Below the pieces are notes generated by a model. That model worked only from the letters and a program-made list of their open reading frames with translations, was not told where the DNA came from and made no database searches. A program made the position numbers and the translations under genes. 64,000 nt of DNA from Rhodanobacteraceae bacterium (GTDB lineage: Bacteria > Pseudomonadota > Gammaproteobacteria > Xanthomonadales > SZUA-5): positions 1 through 64,000 of the forward strand of contig JACKOW010000011.1 of NCBI GenBank assembly GCA_024234055.1. Direction: 5' to 3'. This document shows, piece after piece, positions 8,253 to 17,385 of this stretch. How positions within the stretch are numbered: the first letter of the stretch is position 1; each line of letters starts with the position of its first letter.

Positions 8253-9770
8253 TCATGACGCCACCCTCGGGCCGAAATCTTCGCGGAAATGCTCGAGTGC
8301 GCTCAGCACCGGCAGCGGCGTCAGGCCGCCCAGCGCACACAGCGAGGCATCGGTCATGACCGTGCACAGCTCCCGGACCAGCTCGATGTTGCGTTCGGGC
8401 TCGATACCCTTGATCACCTTGTCCAGGGTCTCGGCGCCGCGGGTCGAGCCGATGCGGCAGGGCGTGCATTTGCCGCAGCTTTCGATGGCGCAGAACTCGA
8501 AAGCGAAGCGTGCCTGCTTCGCCAGATCGACGCTGTCATCAAAGACCACGATGCCGGCGTGGCCGAGCAGACCGCCGGCGGCCGCCATGGCTTCGTAATC
8601 GAGCGGTGTGTCCAGCAGCGCATCGGGGAAATAAGCGCCCAGCGGCCCGCCGACCTGGACCGCGCGCAGCGGGCGGCCACTGAGCGTGCCGCCGCCGATG
8701 TCTTCGACCAGTTCGCGCAGGGTCATCCCGAAGGCGCATTCGAACAGCCCGCCGCGACGGATATTGCCCGCCAGCTGCACCGGCATCGAACCGCGCGAGC
8801 GGCCCATGCCGAAGTCGGCATAGGCCTGAGCGCCGTGCTGCAGAATCCACGGCACCGCTGCCAGTGTCAGCACATTGTTGACCACGGTCGGGCGCCCGAA
8901 CAGGCCGTGATGGGCCGGCAATGGCGGCTTGGCCCGCACCTGTCCGCGTCTACCCTCCAGGCTTTCCAGCAGCGAGGTCTCCTCGCCGCAGATGTAGGCG
9001 CCGGCGCCCACGCGCAGATCGATGTCGAAATCCTCGCCCAGCAGGCCGTGATGCCGAGCCGTCGCCAGCGCGCTGCGCAGGACGGTGATGGCCTGCGGAT
9101 ACTCCGAACGCAGATAGACCACGCCGCGGCTGGCACCGACCGCCAGACCGGCGGTCAACATGCCCTCGATCAGCGCAAAGGGATCGCCCTCGATCAGCAT
9201 GCGGTCAGCAAAGGTGCCGCTGTCGCCCTCGTCGGCATTGCAGACGATGTACTTGACCGGCCCGGGCGCCTCGGCCACCGTGCGCCACTTGATGCCGGCC
9301 GGAAAGCCGGCGCCACCGCGACCGCGCAGGCCGGAATCGACGATCTGCTGCAGCAATTCCGCTGGCGACAGCGTGCGCGCACGCTCAAGTCCAGCCAGGC
9401 CATCGTGGGCGCGATAGTCATCCAGCGACAGCGGATCGATCACGCCAACGCGGGCAAAGCTCAGGCGCTGCTGGCGCGCCATCCACGGCATCTGTGCGGT
9501 CAACCCGTGGTGCAGCGGGTGCGCACCGCCTTCGAGAAAACCGCTGGCAAACAGCGATTCGACGTCCTCGGGTTTGACCGGCCCGTAGGCCACGCGGCCC
9601 TTTTCGGTTTCCACCTCGACCAGCGGTTCCAGCCAGAGCATGCCGCGGCTGCCGGTTCGGACGAGTGTCAGGTCGATCGCTGCTGAGCGTGCCCGATCGG
9701 AGATGGCTGTGGCGACGCCATCGGCGCCGACCGAGCGTGCAGCGGCATCGCGGGAGACAAAGACCTTCAT
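8253..9770 (-). CDS. fdsB: Formate dehydrogenase beta subunit (NuoF-like, FMN/NADH)
   Basis: Diaphorase subunit of 505 aa that reduces NAD+ with electrons from FdsA. A short thioredoxin-like N-terminal part is followed by the FMN-binding RGRGGAGFPAGIKW at about 149-162, the NADH-binding region GAGAYICGEETSLLESLEG at about 255-273, and the 4Fe-4S ligands C432, C435, C438 and C478. I chose ATG 9770 because homologues begin MK(V/I)FV; an in-frame GTG at 9812 is less likely. The 142-base gap to fdsG carries a GTAGGTCACGTTG half-repeat. Confidence 0.94.
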   Translation of the reverse strand: MKVFVSRDAAARSVGADGVATAISDRARSAAIDLTLVRTGSRGMLWLEPLVEVETEKGRVAYGPVKPEDVESLFASGFLEGGAHPLHHGLTAQMPWMARQQRLSFARVGVIDPLSLDDYRAHDGLAGLERARTLSPAELLQQIVDSGLRGRGGAGFPAGIKWRTVAEAPGPVKYIVCNADEGDSGTFADRMLIEGDPFALIEGMLTAGLAVGASRGVVYLRSEYPQAITVLRSALATARHHGLLGEDFDIDLRVGAGAYICGEETSLLESLEGRRGQVRAKPPLPAHHGLFGRPTVVNNVLTLAAVPWILQHGAQAYADFGMGRSRGSMPVQLAGNIRRGGLFECAFGMTLRELVEDIGGGTLSGRPLRAVQVGGPLGAYFPDALLDTPLDYEAMAAAGGLLGHAGIVVFDDSVDLAKQARFAFEFCAIESCGKCTPCRIGSTRGAETLDKVIKGIEPERNIELVRELCTVMTDASLCALGGLTPLPVLSALEHFREDFGPRVAS

Positions 9771-9912
9771 GGCGATGATGCCGGCAGAAGACGGTTCTCG
9801 AACCAGGCGCACCGTAGGTCACGTTGTCCGGTTTGCCGGATTACGGGACGGGGACGTCCCACAAGCGGGGGAATGGGGCAGGCGGCAGGTGTCCAACCCC
9901 GGCGCGCGCTCC

Positions 9913-10419
9913 TCATGCGGGCTTCCCCAACCGTGCCATCAAGGCATCGGCCGCCTGCGCGTCAAAGCGCGCCAGCAATTCCTCGCCCAGCAGCGCCGCC
10001 GGCCCCAATGCACAGTTGCCCAGGCAATAGACATTCTTGAGCGTGACCGCACCCGCCGTGCTGTCGGGTTTCAGCTGATGCTGCTCGGCCAGATGGGCAG
10101 CCGTCTGCTCGCAGCCCAGGGCCTGGCAGGCTTCCGCGCGGCAAAGCTTGAGCACGTGCAGGCCCGGGGGCGAATCGTCAAAGTCGTGATAGAAACTCAA
10201 GGCGCCGCGCACTTCCGCTCTGGAGATATTCAGACGCTTCGCAATCATCGGCAATGCCTCGTCAGGGACGAAACCAAAGCGACGCGCGAAAGCATGCAGG
10301 ATGGGCAACAGTGCGGTGGCGCCATCGCCATCCTCACCGTAGAAAGTCCTGGCGGATGCCTGCTCCGCTGCGATCAGCGACTCCGCCAGCTCGGTGCTCC
10401 AGGGTGTAGCAGCAGACAT
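9913..10419 (-). CDS. fdsG: Formate dehydrogenase gamma subunit (NuoE-like)
   Basis: A 168-aa thioredoxin-like 2Fe-2S protein with cluster ligands C93, C98, C132 and C136 (KLCRAEAC and YCLGNC). It is the first gene of the leftward fds operon and passes electrons with FdsB to NAD+. The start ATG at 10419 is preceded by a strong AGGAGGTG ribosome-binding site. Length and motif spacing match the family. No LysR-type fds regulator lies upstream; a repeat cluster and the radical SAM gene follow instead. Confidence 0.94.
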   Translation of the reverse strand: MSAATPWSTELAESLIAAEQASARTFYGEDGDGATALLPILHAFARRFGFVPDEALPMIAKRLNISRAEVRGALSFYHDFDDSPPGLHVLKLCRAEACQALGCEQTAAHLAEQHQLKPDSTAGAVTLKNVYCLGNCALGPAALLGEELLARFDAQAADALMARLGKPA

Positions 10420-10665
10420 GGGGACACCTCCTGCATGGATTGTAGCCCCGGCACCGATTCACGTCATGGCGAACCTCAAGGGCGACGGGAAGGGCAGGAC
10501 ATCGAGGCCGCCAGGAACCCACCCACCTGTGCGGATTCAGCCGCGATCCGGGCATCGCTCGATGTGAGGAGTCCGCTTGCGACACGATGTCGCTCCTACG
10601 GCGGGAGCGGCTTCAGCCGCGATCGCTTTGTCGCGGACAGAGTCCGCTCGCACTGGGCGGGTGCT
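10420..10665. repeat. REP-like hairpin cluster upstream of fdsG
   Basis: No gene visible. About 10568-10655 holds GAGGAGTCCGCTTGCGACA...GTCGCTCCTAC and GGGAGCGGCTTCAGCCGCGATCG...CGCGGACAGAGTCCGCTCGCAC, members of the window-wide TGTGGGAGCGG repeat family. The fds promoter must lie in the 150 bases next to fdsG, but no clear -35/-10 pair is seen. Confidence 0.6.
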
Positions 10666-11757
10666 TCAACCGCCGAATAGATCGCCCTGGGGCGATGTAG
10701 GCCTCGGGCGCGCCGGTGGTTGAAACAGATCGCAGCGCAACTCTGGTCGCTCATCGCGGCTGATGAATCCCAGCTTCTTCTTCGCCAGTCGAAAGCGCTG
10801 GCGCAACAGCTCGGCAAACTGACCTTCGCCACGCATGCGCGAGCCAAAGCGCGCGTCATTGTCACGCCCGCCGCGCATCTGCTGGATCAGGCTCATGACA
10901 TGCGTCGCGCGTTGCGGGAAATGGACTTCCAGCCACTCGCGAAACAGCGGCGCCACCTGATGCGGCAGGCGCACCAGGGTGTAGCTGATGATGCTGGCGC
11001 CGGCTTCGTGGGCGGCGCCCATGATGGTTTCCAGTTCGTGATCGGTGATGGCCGGAATCACCGGCGCCACGAACACGCCGACGGGCACACCGGCCTGCGC
11101 CAGTTCGCGCACGGCGCGCAGCCGTGCATGCGGCGCGCTGGCGCGGGGTTCCAGTCGGCTGGCCAGCCCGTTGTCCAGCGTCGTGATCGACAGGAACACC
11201 TGTACCAGCTGCAGCGCTGCCAGTTCACGCAGCAGATCCAGATCGCGCAGCACCAGGGCGTTCTTGGTGACGATGGTCAGCGGATGCCGGGTCTGCAGCA
11301 GCAGTTCCAGGATCTGGCGTGTCAGCCGATAACGCTTTTCGATGGGCTGGTAGGGATCGGTGTTGGCGCCGAGGTTGATCGGACTGACCTCGTGGCCCGG
11401 CTTGCCGAGCTCACGTCGCAGCAAGTCCAGGGTGTTGGTCTTGGCAAACAACCGGGTCTCGAAATCCAGGCCAGATGACAGATTCAGATACTCGTGGGTT
11501 GGTCGCGCATAGCAATAGACGCAGCCATGTTCGCAGCCGCGATAGGCATTGATCGACTGGTCGAAGGGGATGTCGGGCGAATCATTGCGGCTGAGGATGC
11601 TGCGAGCCGTCTCATCCACCACCTGCGTTTGCGGGCGCGAGGGCAGGAATTCCTGCCACCAGCCATCGTCCACGATATCCCCGCGGGTGCTCTCGAAGCG
11701 CCCGACCGGATTGCTGGCCGCGCCGCGGCCCTTGATACGAGCGGGTGGGTCAGTCAT
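10666..11757 (-). CDS. PA0069-family radical SAM protein
   Basis: Radical SAM enzyme of 363 aa. The 4Fe-4S binding CxxxCxxC lies at C75-C79-C82 in YRGCEHGCVYCYARP. Upstream are the family-specific N-terminus (IKGRGAASNPVGRFE) and the downstream HEYLNLSSGLDFETRLFAK block. This group (Pseudomonas PA0069, Rv2578c-like) is widespread and distantly related to spore photoproduct lyase; its reaction is not established. Transcribed leftwards, next to but not clearly in an operon with the DUF808 gene (56-base gap). Confidence 0.92.
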   Translation of the reverse strand: MTDPPARIKGRGAASNPVGRFESTRGDIVDDGWWQEFLPSRPQTQVVDETARSILSRNDSPDIPFDQSINAYRGCEHGCVYCYARPTHEYLNLSSGLDFETRLFAKTNTLDLLRRELGKPGHEVSPINLGANTDPYQPIEKRYRLTRQILELLLQTRHPLTIVTKNALVLRDLDLLRELAALQLVQVFLSITTLDNGLASRLEPRASAPHARLRAVRELAQAGVPVGVFVAPVIPAITDHELETIMGAAHEAGASIISYTLVRLPHQVAPLFREWLEVHFPQRATHVMSLIQQMRGGRDNDARFGSRMRGEGQFAELLRQRFRLAKKKLGFISRDERPELRCDLFQPPARPRPTSPQGDLFGG

Positions 11758-11813
11758 GAGCAGGCAAGGCGGTCCTGCCTCCGGATCTGCGAGCGACTCG
11801 CCGTCGCCAATGA

Positions 11814-12752
11814 CTAGCCAACCGCATCCTTCTTGCCAAACAGGCGCTTGCCGGTATTGAGGAACATCAGGACCAATCCGCCCGCGATCAGACCGACCAG
11901 CGTTTCCATGAGGATCACCGCCAGCCCGCCGATCCAGCCCGGTGCACCCATCTGCTGAACGTGTTCACCGCCGTGCTGGATGAAATGATGCAGCGGCTCG
12001 ATGCCATGAACGAGGATGCTGCCACCCACCACGAACATGGCCGCCGTGCCGACGACCGAGAGCGTCTTCATTAGGTAGGGCGCTGCGGCCAGCAGCCACA
12101 GGCCCAGCCGACGTTGTACAGCCCCCTTCAAGCGACTCAGGTAGAGCCCCAGATCGTCGAGCTTGACGATGCCCGCGACCAGCCCATAGACGCCGACCGT
12201 CATGGCGAGGGCGATCAGGCTGAGTACCGCGAGCTGTTTGCCGAAACTGGCGCCAGCCACCGTGCCCAGGGTGATGACGATGATCTCTGCCGACAGAATG
12301 AAGTCGGTGCGGATCGCGCCCTTGACCTTGTTCTTCTCGAAGGCCACCAGATCGACCTTGGGATTGGCCACGGCCGCGACCAGTTCCTGATGGTGCTCTG
12401 CATCTTCATCCGGCGAGTGCAGGAACTTGTGAGCGACCTTCTCGAAGCCCTCAAAGCACAGATAGGCGCCGCCCAGCATCAGCAAGGGTACGATGGCCCA
12501 GGGCGCCAGCGCGCTGATCGCCATCGCCGCTGGCACCAGGATCAGCTTGTTCAGCATCGAACCCTTGAACACGGCCCAGACCACCGGCAATTCGCGCTCG
12601 GCGGACACGCCGGAGACCTGCTCGGCATTCAAGGCCAGATCGTCGCCGAGCACGCCAGCGGTCTTGGTGGCGGCCACCTTGCTCATCACCGCGATGTCAT
12701 CCAGCAGGGCGGCGATGTCGTCGATCAGGGTGAGCAGGCTGGTTCCGGCCAT
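11814..12752 (-). CDS. DUF808 (YedI-type) inner-membrane protein
   Basis: 312-aa polytopic membrane protein with the DUF808 start MAGTSLLTLIDDIAALLDDIAVMSKVAATKTAGVLGDD, a family hallmark. Hydrophobic helices follow at about 70-110, 155-200, 225-255 and 275-300. Function is unknown in all members, though the family is well conserved in Proteobacteria. Downstream it leads into the PA0069 gene; upstream is a 560-base repeat-filled gap. Confidence 0.9.
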   Translation of the reverse strand: MAGTSLLTLIDDIAALLDDIAVMSKVAATKTAGVLGDDLALNAEQVSGVSAERELPVVWAVFKGSMLNKLILVPAAMAISALAPWAIVPLLMLGGAYLCFEGFEKVAHKFLHSPDEDAEHHQELVAAVANPKVDLVAFEKNKVKGAIRTDFILSAEIIVITLGTVAGASFGKQLAVLSLIALAMTVGVYGLVAGIVKLDDLGLYLSRLKGAVQRRLGLWLLAAAPYLMKTLSVVGTAAMFVVGGSILVHGIEPLHHFIQHGGEHVQQMGAPGWIGGLAVILMETLVGLIAGGLVLMFLNTGKRLFGKKDAVG

Positions 12753-13314
12753 GAGGTAGGAGAGTGATCGTTGAGGTTGGGCTCAGGATAGCGGCTAACG
12801 AGGGCAGGAGGGCAGGAGGGCGAGATCCGCAGGGTAAACCGCGTCATTGCGAGCCACCTGTGTCGGACCGACACTGCCCAAGGGCCATGAACCACAAACC
12901 CGCCCGTAGGAGCGACCTCGCGTCGCGACCGGCAAGCCGCACGTCCGAAGCAGCGGTCGCGCCGCAAGGGCGCTCCTACAGGTGAAGTAAGAAAATCAAC
13001 GGCTTACGACATGTGTTCATGGAGAGCGTAGCGAAGCAATCCAGAGGCGTGCGGCGCTACCCTGGATTGCTTCGTCGCTGCGCTCCTCGCAATGACGCAT
13101 CAAAAACTTACGATATGGGTTCATGGAGAGCCACCTGTGTAGTGCCGGCGCTGCACACAGGCCATGAACCCGGGCCCTGTGGGAGCGGCTTCAGCCGCGA
13201 TGATTGGCTCCGGGCACACACCGGCCTCGATCGCGGACAAAGTCCGCTCCCACAGCTCGGCCCGGGGCCGGATCCTGGCGAACCGCCCTCGCGCCCTCGC
13301 TCAACGTGCCCTCA
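12753..13314. repeat. Composite intergenic repeat block
   Basis: No gene. At least four repeat families sit end to end. The GAGCCACCTGTGTCGG...GGGCCATGAA module is at 12841-12890. The GTAGGAGCGACCTCG...GCGCTCCTAC inverted pair is at about 12906-12979. The AAAATCAACGGCTTACGACATG module is at about 12990-13020, with a second copy at about 13102-13126. The GCGTAGCGAAGCAATCCAG / CTGGATTGCTTCGTCGC pair is at 13024-13099. The GTGGGAGCGGCTTCAGCCGCGA / GCGGACAAAGTCCGCTCCCAC pair is at 13177-13256. Confidence 0.75.
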
Positions 13315-14076
13315 TCAGACCAACCCGAACACCCGCCGGGCATTGGCGCTGGTGGCCTGCGCGATCTCCTCTGCCGACACCCCACGCAATTGGGCGATGG
13401 TGGCGGCGATGGCAGGCAGGTGGGCCGGCTCGTTGCGCTGGCCGCGATGCCATTGGTCTGGCTGATCGGGAGCGTCGGTTTCCAGCAGCAGGAACTCGAT
13501 CGGCATGGTGGCCACGAGGCGCCGCAGACGCTGGGCACGTTCGAAGGTGACGGGTCCGCCGACGCCCAGGCAGAAGCCCATTTTCCAGAGTTGGCGCGCC
13601 TGCTCTTCACTGCCCGAATAGCTGTGCACCACGCCGCTCACGCCGCCCACGCGGCGCAGCGTGGCGATGACCTCCTCGACCGACCGTCGCGCATGCAGGA
13701 CCAGTGGCAACTGGAATTCCCGGGCCAGTTCGACCTGGGCGACGAAGTACGCGCGCTGCAGATCAGGGTCCAGACCTTCGACAAAGAAATCGAGGCCGCA
13801 TTCACCGACGGCCACCGCAGCACCATCGGCCAGCCGTTCGCGCACGGCCGCCAGATGCTCCGGGACGTGCTCGGCCAAAAACATCGGATGCAGACCATAG
13901 GCGGCGTGCAGATCAGCTTCTGCAGACGTCAACGCGGCCAACGGCTCGAAGCTGGCAGCGGTCACGGCCGGAATGATCTGCGCGATCACGCCAGCCGCAC
14001 GCGCCCGCGCCAGCACGGCTGCGCGATCGGCATCGAATTCGGGGGCATCCAGGTGGCAGTGGCTATCAATGAGCAT
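13315..14076 (-). CDS. TatD-family metal-dependent hydrolase
   Basis: 253-aa amidohydrolase-fold protein of the TatD family, a 3'-5' exonuclease/DNase group. The metal-binding motifs are all present: the N-terminal SHCHLD, GLHP, the GECGLDF glutamate, LHAR, HSYSG, and the C-terminal ETDAPDQP. ATG 14076 begins MLIDSHCHLD directly, the usual start; the longer in-frame extension is repeat-derived and rejected. It may be TatD or a YjjV/YcfH-type paralogue, which cannot be separated here. Confidence 0.92.
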   Translation of the reverse strand: MLIDSHCHLDAPEFDADRAAVLARARAAGVIAQIIPAVTAASFEPLAALTSAEADLHAAYGLHPMFLAEHVPEHLAAVRERLADGAAVAVGECGLDFFVEGLDPDLQRAYFVAQVELAREFQLPLVLHARRSVEEVIATLRRVGGVSGVVHSYSGSEEQARQLWKMGFCLGVGGPVTFERAQRLRRLVATMPIEFLLLETDAPDQPDQWHRGQRNEPAHLPAIAATIAQLRGVSAEEIAQATSANARRVFGLV

Positions 14077-14130
14077 GGATGGCAGGGCTAGCAAGGCTCG
14101 CGCTCGATTGTCGCAGATAAGGCGCTGTTC

Positions 14131-14265
14131 GTAGGTCACGTTGGCCTGGCGGGCTGCGTGACGAGGACGCCGTGTCTGGCGAAGAGCCTGCCGGGCTTGG
14201 CGCAAGGTGAATGGCTTGCGGCTATTCCGTGTCACGTAGACCGCTACGCGGCCAACGTGACCTAC
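14131..14265. repeat. GTAGGTCACGTTGGCC inverted repeat element
   Basis: Exact 16-base arms, GTAGGTCACGTTGGCC (14131-14146) and GGCCAACGTGACCTAC (14250-14265), enclose about 103 bases that include a further GTCACGTAGACCGCTACGCGG hairpin. The same module recurs at 21003-21083, and as a half copy at 9814-9830. Confidence 0.75.
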
Positions 14266-14276
14266 CGGATCCTGTT

Positions 14277-14337
14277 CCCGTGCCCCGTGCCCCGCGCCCC
14301 GTGTCCCGGCCCCGTGCCCCGTGCCCCGTGCCCCGCG
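14277..14337 (-). repeat. CCCCGTG tandem tract, G-quadruplex-prone on minus strand
   Basis: About eight units of CCCCGTG (with GCG/TCC variants) read on the minus strand as repeated GGGG tracts separated by CAC or CGC. The tract begins just after the mgtE stop codon, so a GGGG-rich RNA would lie in the mgtE 3' untranslated region. Confidence 0.8.
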
Positions 14338-14340
14338 AAG

Positions 14341-15555
14341 CTACACGATCAACCACGCCGCCAGCCCCAGAAACACGCCCATGCTGAAGACGTCGGTGGC
14401 GGTGGTCAGGAAGATGCTGGAGGCGGTGGCCGGGTCTGCGCCGACACGCTTGAGCAGCAGCGGTACGCCGGCGCCGGCCATGCCGCTGACCATGCAGCTG
14501 ACGGTCATCGCAAAGAAGGTGATCAGGCTCAAGGTGATGGGCGCCGTGGCTTTCTGGCTGGTGGCGAGCACGAACATGGCAATGCCTGCGACCACGCCGA
14601 CCAGGGCGCCATTGAGAAAGCCCAGCCAGGCTTCCTTGCTGATCAGGCGCAATGCGCTGCCGGGCTTGACCTCGTTCAGGGTCATGCCGCGCAAGGTCAC
14701 GGCCAGCGCCTGACAGCCGGTATTGCTGCATTGTCCCGATAGCACAGGGATAAACACCGCCAGGAGCACGATGCGGTCGATCGTGCCCTGAAACACGCCA
14801 ACCACGGCGCCGGCGATGAAGGCCGTCAGCAGGTTCAACTGCAGCCAGGGATGGCGGTAGCGCAGGGCGCGAGGCCACGGTGTGCCCAGACGTTCCTCTT
14901 TCTCGACACCCACCATGGAGCCGGCCTGCGCCGAAATTTCGAAAGCCTGCTGTTCGAACAGCACCGAGCCGCGCACCAGTCCGAGCAGATGACCGGCTTC
15001 ATCGCAGACGGGGTAGACCGGGTAGTGCCGGGTCACCACCTCGCGCATGGCCTCGGGCAGGGGCGTGCTCGGGCGCAAGGAGAAGGGCGAGCGCACCATC
15101 GCCGAGTCCAGTGTGTCGGTGCGACTGGCGTAGAGCAGCTCGCGAAAGGCGACAACGCCCGTGAAACGCCGCTGCGCATCGATGCAGAACACGTAGACGA
15201 TCTGCTTGGTGCGCACCACATCGCGCAAGGTGGCAATCACCTGGCCGACCTTGGTGTCCTCGAAGAACACCGCCGGCGCACGTTCCATCAATCGACCGAC
15301 GCTGCCTTCCGGATAGCGATGACCCTCCAGCCAGTCGGGTCCGGCCGCGGTCTCGGCGGCAATGGTGGCGCGGCGCTCGGTGGGAAATTCCTCCAGCACC
15401 TCGACCGCCTGACCGGTGCTCAGCGCCGCCAGCACCTGAGCGATCTCGGTGTCGGAATAAGGCGTCAGCAGGCGCGCAGCGCTCTGCAGATCGGTCGCGC
15501 GCACGCGCTCGATCAATTCAGGCAGCGGATCGGGTCGAATGACGGTGTCGGACAT
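14341..15555 (-). CDS. mgtE: MgtE-type magnesium transporter
   Basis: 404-aa inner-membrane Mg2+ channel/transporter. It has a shortened N-domain (about 1-90, helical MgtE_N repeats such as YSDTEIAQVLAALSTGQAVEVLEEF), a CBS pair at about 100-215, and a C-terminal pore domain of five helices from about 235, including SGQCSNTGCQALAVTLRG and SGMAGAGVPLLLKRVGADPATASS. The usual MgtE has about 450 residues; the shorter length here is in the N-domain. In characterised MgtE the cytosolic domains sense Mg2+. No M-box riboswitch was recognised upstream. Confidence 0.92.
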   Translation of the reverse strand: MSDTVIRPDPLPELIERVRATDLQSAARLLTPYSDTEIAQVLAALSTGQAVEVLEEFPTERRATIAAETAAGPDWLEGHRYPEGSVGRLMERAPAVFFEDTKVGQVIATLRDVVRTKQIVYVFCIDAQRRFTGVVAFRELLYASRTDTLDSAMVRSPFSLRPSTPLPEAMREVVTRHYPVYPVCDEAGHLLGLVRGSVLFEQQAFEISAQAGSMVGVEKEERLGTPWPRALRYRHPWLQLNLLTAFIAGAVVGVFQGTIDRIVLLAVFIPVLSGQCSNTGCQALAVTLRGMTLNEVKPGSALRLISKEAWLGFLNGALVGVVAGIAMFVLATSQKATAPITLSLITFFAMTVSCMVSGMAGAGVPLLLKRVGADPATASSIFLTTATDVFSMGVFLGLAAWLIV

Positions 15556-15959
15556 GGCGCGCCGGCTCGCTTTGATTGCGCCCTAGACTAGCAGCCTGCC
15601 GTGCAGGAAGAAGAACCCGCGCCGACGTCGCCGATCTTGTGCAGCTCTCGCGCTCGGGGCGTGTCTGGCGCGCTCTGGCCCTCGACGGCTACGAGGCAAT
15701 CTCGGTGGTCCTTGGAAACGGTTCTCCAGACGCCCGAGTCGGGCGATGCCAGCGTGGGAAGTGGTGGTGTGCACCAGTATGGGGAACGGTATCGTTTATC
15801 CGCCGTTCATGGTGCACCGCAAACTTGCACGCTCGCTGGACGATCCTGTCGTCGCTAGCATTTCATGGATGGTCGGCATTCAATAAAGAATTGATTTAAC
15901 ACGATAAAGCCTCGGATCTTGCGCCGTAGTTCCGTGCACTGAGTTTGTGCTCTAGCCCT
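15556..15959. promoter_or_regulatory. mgtE/amtB divergent intergenic region with NtrC-like sites
   Basis: No gene supported. Two 17-base sites match the NtrC enhancer pattern TGCAC-N7-GTGCA with one mismatch each: TGCACcgcaaacTTGCA at 15813-15829 and TGCACtgagtttGTGCT at 15935-15951. The first lies about 130 bases upstream of the -24 element, the usual enhancer position. The second abuts the promoter, which is less usual. Confidence 0.6.
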
Positions 15960-15975
15960 TGGCACCGCTCTTGCC
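15960..15975 (+). promoter_or_regulatory. Sigma-54 promoter of amtB-glnK
   Basis: TGGCACcgctcTTGCc matches the sigma-54 consensus TGGCAC-N5-TTGCA with the invariant GG and GC exactly ten bases apart. It lies 51 bases upstream of the amtB start and fits nitrogen-limitation control by NtrC. Confidence 0.85.
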
Positions 15976-16025
15976 ATCTATCCCTTGTTGCAGTGCAACC
16001 AACCTGTCCGAAAAGGGGATATGAA

Positions 16026-17339
16026 ATGAAAAGATGGCTCTACGGACTTCCGGCGCTACTCGCGGCCGGCGTGGCTTCGGCGCAGGAAGCGCCCACTTTG
16101 AGCGCGGGCGATACCGCCTGGATGTTGACCGCCACGGCCCTGGTGCTGTTCATGACCATACCCGGGCTGGCCTTGTTCTACGGCGGCCTGGTGCGCGCCA
16201 AGAATGTGTTGTCGGTGTTGATGCAGTGTTTCGCGATCACCGCACTGGTCACGGTGCTGTGGGTGCTGTACGGCTATTCGATGACCTTCAGCACGGCGGG
16301 CATGGAAGGCGGTACGGTCAATCTGAACTCGATCATCGGCGGTTTCGACAAGGCCCTGTTCATTGGCGTGGCCCGAGACGCCCTGGTGGCGGCGATTCCC
16401 GAAAGTGTGTTCGCCACCTTCCAGGCCACTTTCGCCATCATCACCGTGGCCCTGATTGTCGGTTCCATCGCCGAGCGCATGCGCTTCTCGGCGCTGCTGA
16501 TCTTCAGCATTCTGTGGGTGACCTTGGTCTATTTCCCGATGGCCCATATGGTCTGGTCGGGCGACGGCGGTCTGCTCTGGGACTGGGGCGTGCTCGATTT
16601 CGCGGGCGGTACGGTGGTGCACATCAACGCCGGTATTGCGGCGCTGGTGGCCTGTCTGGTGCTCGGCAAGCGCAAGGGCTTTCCGACCACGGCGATGCCG
16701 CCGCACAACCTCACCTACACGGTCATCGGTGCCTCGATGCTGTGGGTGGGCTGGTTCGGTTTCAACGCCGGCTCGGCCGTGGCCGCCAACGAAGGCGCCG
16801 GCATGGCCATGCTGGTCACGCAGGTGGCAACGGCCGCTGCTGCGCTGGGCTGGATGCTGATCGAGTGGTTCGTGCACAAGAAGCCCTCGGTGCTCGGCAT
16901 CGCTTCCGGTGCAGTCGCCGGTCTGGTCGCGATCACCCCGGCATCGGGCACTTGCGGACCTGGCGGTGCGCTGGTGATCGGTTTTGCCGCTGGCGTGCTG
17001 TGCTACTTTGCTGCCACTCGCCTGAAGCGGGCCATGGGTTATGACGATTCGCTGGACGTCTTCGGTGTGCATGCGGTCGGTGGCATCATCGGTGCGATTC
17101 TGACCGGCGTGTTCGCCGATGCCAGCCTGGGCGGTTCCGGGCTGGCCGAAGGCATGAGCATTGCCGGTCAGGTGTGGGTGCAGACCAAGAGCGTGCTGTT
17201 CACGATCGTCTACAGCGGCGTGCTGACTTTCGTGATCCTCAAGTTGATCGCTCTGATCGTGCCGTTGCGGGTCAGTGCCGACGAAGAGACCGAAGGCCTC
17301 GACCTTGTGCTGCACGACGAGCGCGGCTACAACCTGTGA
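16026..17339 (+). CDS. amtB: Ammonium transporter AmtB
   Basis: 437-aa Amt/MEP/Rh ammonium channel. Signal-peptide-like N-terminus (MKRWLYGLPALLAAGVASAQ), as in E. coli AmtB, then eleven predicted membrane helices. Family motifs include GDTAWMLTATALVLFMTIPG, FYGGLVRAKNVLSV, DFAGGTVVHINAG and DVFGVHAVGGI, which hold the twin pore histidines and the phenylalanine gate region. ATG 16026 follows AAGGGGAT and agrees with homologues. It is followed 46 bases later by glnK and controlled by a sigma-54 promoter. GlnK binding would close the channel when nitrogen is plentiful. Confidence 0.97.
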   Translation: MKRWLYGLPALLAAGVASAQEAPTLSAGDTAWMLTATALVLFMTIPGLALFYGGLVRAKNVLSVLMQCFAITALVTVLWVLYGYSMTFSTAGMEGGTVNLNSIIGGFDKALFIGVARDALVAAIPESVFATFQATFAIITVALIVGSIAERMRFSALLIFSILWVTLVYFPMAHMVWSGDGGLLWDWGVLDFAGGTVVHINAGIAALVACLVLGKRKGFPTTAMPPHNLTYTVIGASMLWVGWFGFNAGSAVAANEGAGMAMLVTQVATAAAALGWMLIEWFVHKKPSVLGIASGAVAGLVAITPASGTCGPGGALVIGFAAGVLCYFAATRLKRAMGYDDSLDVFGVHAVGGIIGAILTGVFADASLGGSGLAEGMSIAGQVWVQTKSVLFTIVYSGVLTFVILKLIALIVPLRVSADEETEGLDLVLHDERGYNL

Positions 17340-17385
17340 GCATGAAGCGCTCACTCTATCGACAAGTCATACGGGAGTACTCACC

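Noticed and set aside
9771..9812. fdsB extension to GTG 9812
   Set aside because: Family members begin MKxFV at ATG 9770; the extension is not conserved.
13024..13099. Possible small gene around SVAKQSRGVRRYPGLLRRCAPRNDA
   Set aside because: This is a translated repeat module (GCAATCCAGG...), a frequent false peptide, with no RBS or conserved frame.
15583..15774. Short ORF in the mgtE/amtB spacer
   Set aside because: Arg/Pro-rich shadow peptide without family features; the spacer is regulatory.
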